A stretch of DNA of 32,022 bases, from positions 1 through 32,022 of the forward strand of contig SVTN01000006.1 of assembly GCA_015063765.1 (NCBI GenBank), written 5' to 3'. The notes under the pieces are model-generated. The model worked only from the letters and a program-made list of their open reading frames with translations, was not told the origin of the DNA and did not search any database. The position numbers and the translations under genes were made by a program. Source of the stretch: Oscillospiraceae bacterium. Lineage in GTDB: Bacteria; Bacillota; Clostridia; Oscillospirales; CAG-272. Within the stretch, counting starts at the first letter, position 1; each line of letters starts with the position of its first letter. Shown here piece by piece: positions 23,351-30,426 of the stretch.

Positions 23351-23907
23351 AGAAACAAGGGTCTTAACTGCTTGCCTGACAGCGCCGCTGTAAGACAGTC
23401 GGAGATGTAGGTGAAATCTGCGACGAGGGAATGCGGCTTTCTCTCGGGGTCGTCTTGGCGCATCGGCACGAAGAAGACCTGCTTGCGCAAAAGAAGCCTT
23501 GAGATGTTTTCAAGGTTCGCCGACATGGAGTCGTTGGAGGCAAGGGCGAGAAGAAGGGGTCTATCCTCTCTTAAATGCGCCTTTGCCGCCATGGTGACGG
23601 GGGTATCGGTGATGCCCTGCGCGATCTTGGCGAGGGTGTTTCCCGTGCAGGGGGCGATCACAAGGGCTTCTAACGGGGTTGTCGGTCCGAGCGGCTCGGC
23701 GTCCACGATGGTGTGAATGATCTCACGGTCGGTGAGGGCGCGTACCGCATTTGCAAACTCCTTTGCCTGCCAGAAGCGTGTGTCGGTAGAAAAGACGTTG
23801 TTTGAAAAAATGGGCAAAAGATCCGCGCCGTCCGCCCGTAAGCGCCGCATGGCGGCAAGCGAATGGGAGAGGGTGCAGAAGGAGCCGGTAAAGGCGTAGC
23901 CTATCAT
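23347..23907 (-). CDS. dpaB: Dipicolinate synthase subunit B
   Basis: SpoVFB is a flavoprotein-like subunit that, with SpoVFA, turns dihydroxytetrahydrodipicolinate into dipicolinic acid in the mother cell during sporulation. The protein has 186 residues. It shows the family start IGYAFTGSFCTLSHSL, a FSNNVFSTDTRFW segment, DAEPLGPTTPLEALVIAPCTGNTLAKIA, VTMAAKAHLREDRPLLLALASND, and FFVPMRQDDPERKPHSLVADF near the end, all as in B. subtilis SpoVFB. AAAGGAT lies about 9 bases before the ATG. It starts 20 bp after the stop of dpaA and is certainly co-transcribed. Many clostridia lack dpaAB and use EtfA instead, so carrying both is informative about the lineage. Confidence 0.95.
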   Translation of the reverse strand: MIGYAFTGSFCTLSHSLAAMRRLRADGADLLPIFSNNVFSTDTRFWQAKEFANAVRALTDREIIHTIVDAEPLGPTTPLEALVIAPCTGNTLAKIAQGITDTPVTMAAKAHLREDRPLLLALASNDSMSANLENISRLLLRKQVFFVPMRQDDPERKPHSLVADFTYISDCLTAALSGKQLRPLFL

Positions 23908-23927
23908 GGGTCAAAATCCTTTCGGGG

Positions 23928-24716
23928 TCATGTTTGGTTGAGATGGGTGATAAAGCGGAGAATAGAGCCTGCATACAGCTCACCCGCCGCACGCGGCGCA
24001 AAAACGCCCGGCGCACCGCGCAGGGGAAGGGTGCGCACACAGCTTCCCGTGGGTGTTTTCATTTCTGTGGGCAGTCCGCCGCCAAGGTCGTAGAGAACGG
24101 CGTCCTCGGTGACGGTGAGGAGGGAAAGATTTTCCGCAGGGGCAGGCACGGTGCCAAAGACCAGCCCTTCGGGGATATGGGAGATCTCCTTTAGCGTGTG
24201 CGCCTTGAAGCCGTCCTCGATTGCCTGCTCCTTGACCGTCCCGCGCCGCACGTAGACGGTCACCTCTGCCCCAAGCGCGCGGAGCATTTTTGCCGTTTCG
24301 CGCCCGATGCGCCCGTAGCCGAGCACCGCCGCCGTGACGCGAAAGAAGGCGCGCTCTCCCGCCCTGAGGGCGGTCGCTACCCCTGCGGCGGCGGTGAGGT
24401 AGGCGTTGCCGAGCAGAAATTCCTCGTCCCCCTCGGCATCAAAGAAGACCCGCCCTTCGCAAAAGCTCTTGGGCAAGCGCCCGCCAAAGAGGGCGGTATG
24501 GGACGAAAGAGGAAGCGAGGAGAAGGCAAGGTCGGTCATGGCGACGTGGATATCGTCACGCGTGGCGGGGTAGGGAAGCACAAGCAAGTCAAGCGGCGCG
24601 AAGAACGCCGCCGTCGGCGTTCCTTCCCCCACAAGGCTGACGGTGTGCCCTTCCTTGGTTAAGAAATCGGCGGCAACCTTCATGCGGCGGTCGCCGCCCA
24701 AGAATCCGATCTTCAA
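23928..24716 (-). CDS. dpaA: Dipicolinate synthase subunit A
   Basis: SpoVFA is the NAD(P)-binding partner of DpaB in making dipicolinate, the spore-core solute. From the chosen start the protein has 262 residues, shorter than the 297 of B. subtilis. The N-terminal Rossmann-like part begins KIGFLGGDRRMKVAADFL. The central dinucleotide site is AVLGYGRIGRETAKMLRALGAEV. The end shows the typical GAPGVFAPRAAGELYAGSI. The start is a TTG before KIGFLGG, because AAAGGA lies 10 bases upstream and the track's extension (from 24845) reads through a terminator hairpin and promoter. The missing length is mainly in the linker between the two halves. Context and motifs make the call firm. Confidence 0.92.
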   Translation of the reverse strand: MKIGFLGGDRRMKVAADFLTKEGHTVSLVGEGTPTAAFFAPLDLLVLPYPATRDDIHVAMTDLAFSSLPLSSHTALFGGRLPKSFCEGRVFFDAEGDEEFLLGNAYLTAAAGVATALRAGERAFFRVTAAVLGYGRIGRETAKMLRALGAEVTVYVRRGTVKEQAIEDGFKAHTLKEISHIPEGLVFGTVPAPAENLSLLTVTEDAVLYDLGGGLPTEMKTPTGSCVRTLPLRGAPGVFAPRAAGELYAGSILRFITHLNQT

Positions 24717-24761
24717 AATAAGTAATTCCTTTCGGTTGTTGACGGCAGAGCCGTCTAATAC

Positions 24762-24790
24762 ATTATATGAGCAAACAAAAAAACGGGCAA
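24762..24790 (-). promoter_or_regulatory. Promoter of dpaAB, with -35 inside the preceding terminator
   Basis: On the minus strand, TTGCCC (24790-24785), 17 bases, TATAAT (24767-24762). The -35 lies in the right arm of the terminator hairpin of the upstream operon. The -10 region reads CATATAATGTA, which also comes within one base of a sigma-K -10 (CATANNNTA), the factor expected for these genes. A GACGGC/GCCGTC hairpin (24741-24755) would sit at the 5' end of the message. Confidence 0.55.
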
Positions 24791-24806
24791 GCGATTCGCT
24801 TGCCCG
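24777..24806 (-). terminator. Intrinsic terminator of the envelope-stress-like operon
   Basis: On the minus strand, CGGGCAAGCG...CGCTTGCCCG is followed by TTTTTTTG. It comes just after the stop of the SPFH gene and ends the five-gene leftward operon. Confidence 0.85.
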
Positions 24807-24823
24807 AAGTTGTTTCGGTGAAT

Positions 24824-26089
24824 TTAAGATCTCGGTTTTCCGCACTCGGCGCAGAATTTACCCTCGTTTTCTGCACCGCAGGAGCAGGTCCATTTGCCGT
24901 CATCGGGGCGCTTTGCGCCGCACTCGGAGCAGAACTTACCCGTGTTTTCCTTGCCGCAGGCGCATTTCCATGCCCCTGCGGGTGCGGGCTTGGGGCTTCC
25001 GCACTCGGAGCAGAATTTGCCCGTGTTTGCTTTTCCGCAGGCGCATTTCCAGCCGCCCTCGGCAGGTGCCTTGGGTGCTTCCGCGGCTGCCATATTGTAG
25101 AGGTTCTGTGCCGAGGCGCCGCCCGCGACGGACGCCATATTCATGCCCATAAAGCCGACCATCGCACCGCCGTCGTTGCCTGCCGCCGTCTTCATTGCTT
25201 CTGCCTGTGCGTCGACGAGCGCGGCGGCACCCATGGATGCGTTGCGGTAGACTGCCTTCTTTTGCAGCTCCTTGATCATCTCCTCATCCTCATCCGAGGC
25301 GGTGGCAGAGCCGATGCCGACAGATACGACCTCAAGACCTCTCTTTTCGGTCCATTCCTTGGAAAGCTCCTCTTTGAGAGCGTCGCGGATGGCGATGGAG
25401 TGTGCGGGGAGCATGCTGTAGCGAATGCCCTGTGCCGAGATGCGGGCAAGAGCGGGACCGAGGTGGGTGAGAAATTCGGTCTTTAATTGCGAGTCAAGCT
25501 CCTCGCGGGTGTAGTCCTCGGTCACGTTGCCCGAAACGTTGGTGTAAAAGAGCAGAGGGTTGGCAATGCGGTAGGAATAGACACCGAACAGACGGATGGC
25601 GATGTCGATGTCAAGCCCGATGGCGTGGTCGACCACGCGGAAGGGAACGGGCTCACGCGTGCCGAACTTGTTGTCCACCAGCTCCTTGGTGTTGAAGTAG
25701 TAGACTCTTTGGTCCTTGGGGGCGTCGCCGCCGAAGGTGAAGCGCTTGCCGATGGTGGCAAAGACCGCCTTGATGCCCGCACCGAGAGAGCCCTCAAAGA
25801 TGCTGGGCTCGGTGGAGGTGTCGTAGATAAACTCGCCGGGCTCGGCACAGACCTCAACGATCTTGCCCTGTTCAACGATCATCATACACTGACCCTCGTT
25901 GACGGCGATCACGGCGCCGTTCGAAATGATGTTTTCCGCGCCCTTCTTGTTCGAGGAGCGACGGGAAACCTTTTTCTGTCCCTTGGTCACAAGAACATCG
26001 GCGTCAAGTGCGTCGGCGTAAAAATATTCCTTCCATTGGTCGCCAAGGGTGGTGCCTGTGGCGGTGAGTGCTGCACGGATCAATCCCAT
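24824..26089 (-). CDS. SPFH-domain protein with three C-terminal zinc ribbons (YdjI-like)
   Basis: The protein has 421 residues. Residues about 1-310 form the SPFH/Band 7-like domain of the YdjI (virion core protein-like) family: GAVIAVNEGQCMMIVEQGKIVEV, FTFGGDAPKDQRVYYFNTKEL and SIAIRDALKEELSKEWTEKRGLEV. There is no clear membrane helix, so it probably attaches to the membrane through partners. After a low-complexity MGMNMASVAGGASAQ linker come three tandem zinc ribbons of the form W-x-C-x-CG...GKFC-x-ECG (about 346-420). In B. subtilis YdjI works with PspA, YdjG and YdjH in a membrane-stress complex; here the order is the same but PspA is absent. AAAGGAGAT precedes the ATG. The zinc ribbons may bind the zinc-ribbon membrane partner two genes upstream. 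Confidence 0.88.
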   Translation of the reverse strand: MGLIRAALTATGTTLGDQWKEYFYADALDADVLVTKGQKKVSRRSSNKKGAENIISNGAVIAVNEGQCMMIVEQGKIVEVCAEPGEFIYDTSTEPSIFEGSLGAGIKAVFATIGKRFTFGGDAPKDQRVYYFNTKELVDNKFGTREPVPFRVVDHAIGLDIDIAIRLFGVYSYRIANPLLFYTNVSGNVTEDYTREELDSQLKTEFLTHLGPALARISAQGIRYSMLPAHSIAIRDALKEELSKEWTEKRGLEVVSVGIGSATASDEDEEMIKELQKKAVYRNASMGAAALVDAQAEAMKTAAGNDGGAMVGFMGMNMASVAGGASAQNLYNMAAAEAPKAPAEGGWKCACGKANTGKFCSECGSPKPAPAGAWKCACGKENTGKFCSECGAKRPDDGKWTCSCGAENEGKFCAECGKPRS

Positions 26090-26124
26090 AATACATATCT
26101 CCTTTGTAAAGAATTGTTTGCAAT

Positions 26125-26442
26125 TTATTTGCGGTTGTTATTGTTGTTGACGCGCACACGGGTGACGGTGCTGTAAAGAAAGAGGTCGCGCGATTCGGTG
26201 AGCGAAAAGCTGCCCTCCTTGACGTAGGTGTCGGCGCGTTTTTGCTTGCGGACGGTGGACATGCTTCTCTTCATAAGAAGGGTGACGGTAAGTCCGACGG
26301 CAAGCCCGATGAGAAGACAAACGACGATCTTCAAGAGGGTGTCGTCCCCCGTTTGCGCCTGCGCGCCGTCCGTAGCCGCGGCGGAAACCGTCAGCGCAGC
26401 AGAGGACAAAAGGGTAAGAAGTAAAGCAAATAATTTTTTCAT
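26125..26442 (-). CDS. TPM-less YdjH/YgcG-type tail protein with signal peptide
   Basis: The protein has 105 residues. A signal peptide (MKKLFALLLTLLSSAALTVSAAA) is followed by a 10-residue linker, one membrane helix (LLKIVVCLLIGLAVGLTVTLL) and a cytoplasmic tail (MKRSMSTVRKQKRADTYVKEGSFSLTESRDLFLYSTV). This tail matches, from memory, the conserved C-terminal tail of clostridial TPM-domain proteins of the YgcG/YdjH type. The roughly 150-residue TPM domain that should come between signal peptide and helix is missing. It looks like an internal deletion that kept secretion signal, anchor and tail. GGAGG lies 7 bases before the ATG and overlaps the end of the preceding gene. It sits between ydjG-like and ydjI-like genes, as ydjH does, which supports the assignment. 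Confidence 0.72.
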   Translation of the reverse strand: MKKLFALLLTLLSSAALTVSAAATDGAQAQTGDDTLLKIVVCLLIGLAVGLTVTLLMKRSMSTVRKQKRADTYVKEGSFSLTESRDLFLYSTVTRVRVNNNNNRK

Positions 26443-26454
26443 TCTGTGACCTCC

Positions 26455-27522
26455 TTACAGCGCGAAGAACGCAACCAGCATCGCAAGCGCCGCGACAAGG
26501 GCGGTGATGCCGCCGAGAAAGGCGAAGAACTTACCGAGAGAAACGGGGAGCGAGCCCGACATCTTGCCCGTCTGTCCGTTGATGACGAAGGTATAGCTTT
26601 TGCCGCGATAGCGTGTGTTCATAAACCAAAGGGGCAAAAGGGCGTAGCGCACCTCGTTGCGCGTCATGAGGATATCCTCCGAGGTCTTGCGGACCGAAAG
26701 ATAGCCGAACACGGTACGCCTGAGCGCCACATCCACGCTTGCCGCCACACGCTCACGGGCGCGCACGCCGCAGCTTTCGGCGCTGTCGTCGTATCTTTGC
26801 GCGGTGTAGCCTGCGAGTAGGGCGTCGGTGTATGGGACGGCCTCTTCAAAGCGGAAGGGCTCGACCGATTCGAGCAGGGTATTGTCTGCGGCGACCGAGG
26901 CATCGACGGGGATGCTTTCAAAGTCGAGCAGTCCGCGGCGGATCAGCTTGTAGTAGCTGGTGCGCGTGTAGCGGTAATCGCCCGCACGCCACGAGGTCTT
27001 GCGGATGGCGGAATAGGTGAAGCGAGAGTTGGTGTCGCAGTCGTAGAGCCAGAAGGGAATGTAGATTCCCTTTAAGGATTCCGTCTTGTTTTCCTTGCGG
27101 AAGAAGCGGGGCAAGAGCCACTTGCGCTTGCAGAACTTGGCAAACGCGCCCTTGGCTTCCTTTTCGGTGACGGTAAAGGGAAGCACCACGTCGGGGCGGA
27201 AGGCGCCCGAAAGACGTCCCTCGATCAGGGCGGGGTTGTCGCAGTAGGGGCAGACGGTGGATGATGTGTTGCTCTCGCAAACGATCTCGCCGCCGCAGGA
27301 GGGACAGGTATAGAGGGTGACGTCGGAATCCGACCAATCCGCCTTTCCGTCGCCGTATTTATCCCAAGAGCGCGGCGCGCTCTCGTCAAAATCCTCTTCG
27401 TCAAGAAAGGCGTCGGGCTCGATCTCGGCACCGCAGTGCGCGCACGTCAGCTTGGCGTCTGCGCCGTCGTAGGAGAGAGGTGCGCCGCAAGAGGGACATT
27501 TGAAGGTTTTGGTTTCTGTCAT
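26455..27522 (-). CDS. Double zinc-ribbon membrane protein (YdjG-like)
   Basis: The protein has 355 residues. The N-terminal zinc ribbon CPSCGAPLSYDG...CAHCGAEIEP is followed by an acidic linker and a second one, TCPSCGGEIVCES...CPYCDNPALIEG. The long middle part starts RPDVVLPFTVTEKEAKGAFAKFCKRKWLLP and GIYIPFWLYDCDTNSRFTYS, typical of this family. One C-terminal hydrophobic segment (LGKFFAFLGGITALVAALAMLVAFFAL) anchors it. Such proteins are often misnamed DNA-directed RNA polymerase P or replication restart protein; they are membrane proteins found with SPFH and TPM partners. AAGGAG lies about 6 bases before the ATG. It lies 37 bp after the M16 peptidase gene and 12 bp before the YdjH-like gene, so all are probably one transcript. 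Confidence 0.85.
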   Translation of the reverse strand: MTETKTFKCPSCGAPLSYDGADAKLTCAHCGAEIEPDAFLDEEDFDESAPRSWDKYGDGKADWSDSDVTLYTCPSCGGEIVCESNTSSTVCPYCDNPALIEGRLSGAFRPDVVLPFTVTEKEAKGAFAKFCKRKWLLPRFFRKENKTESLKGIYIPFWLYDCDTNSRFTYSAIRKTSWRAGDYRYTRTSYYKLIRRGLLDFESIPVDASVAADNTLLESVEPFRFEEAVPYTDALLAGYTAQRYDDSAESCGVRARERVAASVDVALRRTVFGYLSVRKTSEDILMTRNEVRYALLPLWFMNTRYRGKSYTFVINGQTGKMSGSLPVSLGKFFAFLGGITALVAALAMLVAFFAL

Positions 27523-27559
27523 AGAAGCTCCTTTTTAAAATTTGAATACAAAGCTGTCG

Positions 27560-28837
27560 TTACAGTGTAAGAAGAAGGGCGCGGAGCGCCTCCGTGTCGG
27601 CGTGATGGGATTTTAACGTCAGGGTAGCGTTTTCGGGGCGGAAGATCTCCTCTGCCACCGCCGACAGCCGTTCTCCCGTCACGCGTGCATACGCATCGGC
27701 GCGATGACGGACGGTGGGGTAGGGAAGCCCCAAAATATATCTTTCGTACGCGCGGTTGAAGCCGAGCGCCTGTGCGTCGTCAAAGAGAAAGGCGGCGTTG
27801 TCGGTGTACGAGGCGCGCACGTAGGGAAGCGCCTCGCCTGCCTCGCGCTTTGCAAGACGGATGGCGTCCAGTGCCAAGCGGAGAGAGGGGAAAAGATTTC
27901 TTCCCGGGATCTCGTAGGAAACGCCGATCGAGCCAAGCCCTCGATAGAGGTCCATATAGCCGCGGAAGCTGTAGATCATGCCCGTCTTCTCGGAGAGGGC
28001 TTGGTGAAAGAAGCATTCCTCTCCTTCCCCGAAGAGGACGTCGTAAAGCAGGGTGAGCTCAGCGTCGGTATAGCGTGCGGTATCCACGTCAAAGGAAAGG
28101 CGCACGACCGTCTTTTCGCTCGTCTTTTGGGCGACGGTGGCGTTTCTTTGAAAATAGGCGTCGGGGAGGGGGAGATTTCCGTCCGGCGCGCCGAGCGAGA
28201 GGGGGAAATAGTCCTTGGTTTCTTCCAGCAGGGTGTCGACCGCCCCATCGGGAAATCCGCCCGAAAGATAGAAAAAGATGTTTTCCCTTGAAAACAGTCT
28301 TTCCTTTTCCTCGCGAAGGCGGGAAAGGGACAGGCGATCAAGGCCCTTGGCGGTACCCGTGATGGTACGGGAAAGGGGGTGTCCCTCTCCGTAAAGAATG
28401 CCGTCGGTGAAAAAGTCGAGCGAGGTTCTTTCGCCCTCCTCGCGGATCTCCGCCTTGACGCGCGCCCGTTCGGTGCGAAGCTCCTCCGAGGAAAGGGAGA
28501 GCGGTGCGAGAGCAAGCGAGAGAATATGTGCCGCTTCCGCAAAGTGCTCGGGTGCACCCGTGACGGTGAACTGCAAAAATTCGCGGTAGGTCACCCCCTC
28601 CACGGCAAGACCCAAGCGGTCAAGCGTTTTGTAGAGGGAGCCGCCCATATAGCGGTTGATGCTGCGGAAGACGAGATGCTCGATGAGGTGGGAGATGCCT
28701 GCGGTGTGTTCCGTTTCGTAGATCGCGCCGCCGCGCACGTAAAGCGAGAGGGCAAAGCTGTGTAAATGCTCTGTGGGAAACGCATAGACGGGAATGCCGC
28801 CCGCAGTCAGATATTCTTGTTCGGTTCTGTCAAGCAT
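27560..28837 (-). CDS. M16-family zinc metallopeptidase
   Basis: The protein has 425 residues in the two-domain form of M16B processing peptidases. The inverted zinc motif HxxEH is present as HLIEH (H50, E53, H54), with the downstream glutamate in ERARVKAEIREEGERTSLDF as likely third ligand. So this subunit should be active. The C-terminal half repeats the fold without the motif (VRLSFDVDTARYTDAELTLLYDVLFGEG...). No signal peptide is present, so it acts in the cytoplasm. In Firmicutes M16B genes usually come as an active/inactive pair (ymfF/ymfH type); no partner is seen here, so it may be a homodimer. AAAGGA precedes the ATG. It lies 18 bp after the rhodanese/SGNH gene in the same operon. 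Substrate unknown. Confidence 0.9.
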   Translation of the reverse strand: MLDRTEQEYLTAGGIPVYAFPTEHLHSFALSLYVRGGAIYETEHTAGISHLIEHLVFRSINRYMGGSLYKTLDRLGLAVEGVTYREFLQFTVTGAPEHFAEAAHILSLALAPLSLSSEELRTERARVKAEIREEGERTSLDFFTDGILYGEGHPLSRTITGTAKGLDRLSLSRLREEKERLFSRENIFFYLSGGFPDGAVDTLLEETKDYFPLSLGAPDGNLPLPDAYFQRNATVAQKTSEKTVVRLSFDVDTARYTDAELTLLYDVLFGEGEECFFHQALSEKTGMIYSFRGYMDLYRGLGSIGVSYEIPGRNLFPSLRLALDAIRLAKREAGEALPYVRASYTDNAAFLFDDAQALGFNRAYERYILGLPYPTVRHRADAYARVTGERLSAVAEEIFRPENATLTLKSHHADTEALRALLLTL

Positions 28838-28855
28838 GCGTGCATTCCTTTCTTT

Positions 28856-30307
28856 TTATTTGTAATGGCGATAGCTCTCCATATCCATATAGCGGTTGAT
28901 GAGCTGCTGGACGTTTTTCATCTCTTCCTCGGAGCTCAGGATGCCGACGAAGTTGGTGCTTTTGCCCTTGTAGATCTTCTCTATATAGGAGTCCATTTGG
29001 AAGCGGAGCGCAAAGCCCGTTTCGGTGCCGTTTTCAAGCATCGTCGGCTGACCGACCGCCGTTTCGCCCGTGATGGCACAATAGGTCATGACGGCGTGGA
29101 TATATCCGCTGAGCAGATTGGGCTGATTTCCGTCGGGGGTGATCAGACTGCTCTCGGTGCAACGCACCGTTGAATCGGGGAGAAGGGTATCTCGTTTGAC
29201 AAGATCGTAGACGAGTCTTCCCCAGTCGATCACGGTGACGTTGTCAAGCTCGGCGAGCTTCTCCGCAAAGGTGACGTAATCGTACGCGCCCAGCTTATCC
29301 TGATGGTTGTACCAATAGGCACCCGAGGGAATGGAGAAGATGAACTTGCAATCGGGGTTGACATCGGTAAAGAGCTTCATAAAGGACTTGATCTGTGCGA
29401 TATATTCGTCCTCGGTCATACCTGCCGCCCGATTCATGTCCATAAGGCTGACGTAGTCGTAATTGCGGTCGGTGAGGTCGGCGAGATGATCGTGTCCCGC
29501 CGTGCATTCCTTGTCTGCGGTGCAGGAGCTTGAAAAGATGTCGGAGAGAGTGTGGCTGCCGAAGGACCAGTTGGTGACGTTCACCTCGGCACCGTTTTGC
29601 TTGCAAAGCTCGTAAAAATAGCCCGTATCGTTCATGCGTGCGGCTTGCTCGGTGATGCCGCCGTCGATATAGTTGACCGTCTTGCCGTAGTAGTTGAAGG
29701 AATTGCCTGCAAAGAGGATCTTCTTTCCGTCAAGGAGATCCGCCTTTTTTCCCACCGAAAGCAGCTCGGAGGTCTTTCTTCCGTGGGTGAAGGTCTTGTA
29801 GCGCGCGCCCTCACCGCAGGCACAGGAATAGCGGAAGATCGCCGCTTCATCCCGCGTGGCGTCCTTGACGAAAAATTGTGCGGTGGTTGCCTTTTCATTA
29901 AAGAGATGGACGTGCTCGGGGTCCTCCTCCTTCACAACGTCGCCCCGCCAAGCGGAAATGCCGCCAAAGGTAAAGACCTTTTCATATCCAAGGTCGGCAA
30001 GCTTTTTCGCCGCTTGGTTGCCCGCGCTTTCGCTTTCGCCGTATACGATGATGGGCAGATCCTTTGCAGGGAGCGCCTCGATCTCACCGTCCCCGACGGT
30101 ATCCGCGGGGATATTGATGGCATCGGGAACATGTCCCTCCGCATACGCCTCGGGCGAGCGTGCATCGACCACGGTGCAGTCGTGCATCTCCGTCATTCTC
30201 GTGATGACGTTTTCAGAGGCGATGATGCGATAATCGCTCCCGCAGGCGGACAAAAGCGCCATAGAAGAAAGGAGCAAAAGAAGAAGTGCGAGCTTTATAC
30301 GTTTCAT
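28856..30307 (-). CDS. Lipoprotein with rhodanese-like and SGNH-hydrolase-like domains
   Basis: The protein has 483 residues. The lipoprotein signal peptide ends in LLSAC (Cys 22). Residues about 28-125 are a rhodanese-like domain (VVDARSPEAYAEGHVPDAINIPA, then FTFGGISAWRG). The place of the catalytic cysteine is glycine (PIIVYGESES, G90), so sulfur transfer is unlikely. Next comes a short HVHLF...YSCACGEGARYKTF element, a clostridial surface module. From about 190 the domain KKILFAGNSFNYYG begins, with a GNS block like SGNH/DUF4886 hydrolases, and later LLSGYIHAVMTYCAITGE. By family it would act on an ester outside the cell; the substrate is unknown. GGGAGAT precedes the ATG. It is the first gene of the five-gene leftward operon. 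Confidence 0.78.
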   Translation of the reverse strand: MKRIKLALLLLLLSSMALLSACGSDYRIIASENVITRMTEMHDCTVVDARSPEAYAEGHVPDAINIPADTVGDGEIEALPAKDLPIIVYGESESAGNQAAKKLADLGYEKVFTFGGISAWRGDVVKEEDPEHVHLFNEKATTAQFFVKDATRDEAAIFRYSCACGEGARYKTFTHGRKTSELLSVGKKADLLDGKKILFAGNSFNYYGKTVNYIDGGITEQAARMNDTGYFYELCKQNGAEVNVTNWSFGSHTLSDIFSSSCTADKECTAGHDHLADLTDRNYDYVSLMDMNRAAGMTEDEYIAQIKSFMKLFTDVNPDCKFIFSIPSGAYWYNHQDKLGAYDYVTFAEKLAELDNVTVIDWGRLVYDLVKRDTLLPDSTVRCTESSLITPDGNQPNLLSGYIHAVMTYCAITGETAVGQPTMLENGTETGFALRFQMDSYIEKIYKGKSTNFVGILSSEEEMKNVQQLINRYMDMESYRHYK

Positions 30308-30350
30308 CGTGTATCTCCCGAAGAAAATTTTGTAAGATTATATCATTTAT

Positions 30351-30379
30351 ATCATATCACAGTTTTCATGCTTTGTCAA
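30351..30379 (-). promoter_or_regulatory. Sigma-A promoter of the five-gene leftward operon
   Basis: On the minus strand, TTGACA (30379-30374), 17 bases, TATGAT (30356-30351), with a second TATAAT-like box downstream. No other promoter or terminator was seen from here to 24824, so the five genes are likely one unit. Confidence 0.8.
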
Positions 30380-30385
30380 GAAAAC

Positions 30386-30419
30386 AAAAAAGGCACGCGC
30401 GGAAGCGCGTGCCTTTTTT
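30386..30419 (-). terminator. Intrinsic terminator of gdhA
   Basis: AAAAAAGGCACGCGC-GGAA-GCGCGTGCCTTTTTT is a perfect 15-bp stem with a tetraloop. On the minus strand the T-run TTTTTTG follows. It separates gdhA from the next leftward operon. Confidence 0.93.
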
Positions 30420-30426
30420 AGAAGAA

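Noticed and set aside
24643-25486. Plus-strand ORFs of 169 and 239 codons opposite the SPFH gene
   Set aside because: The cysteine/glycine-rich repeats in them are the antisense image of the three zinc ribbons.
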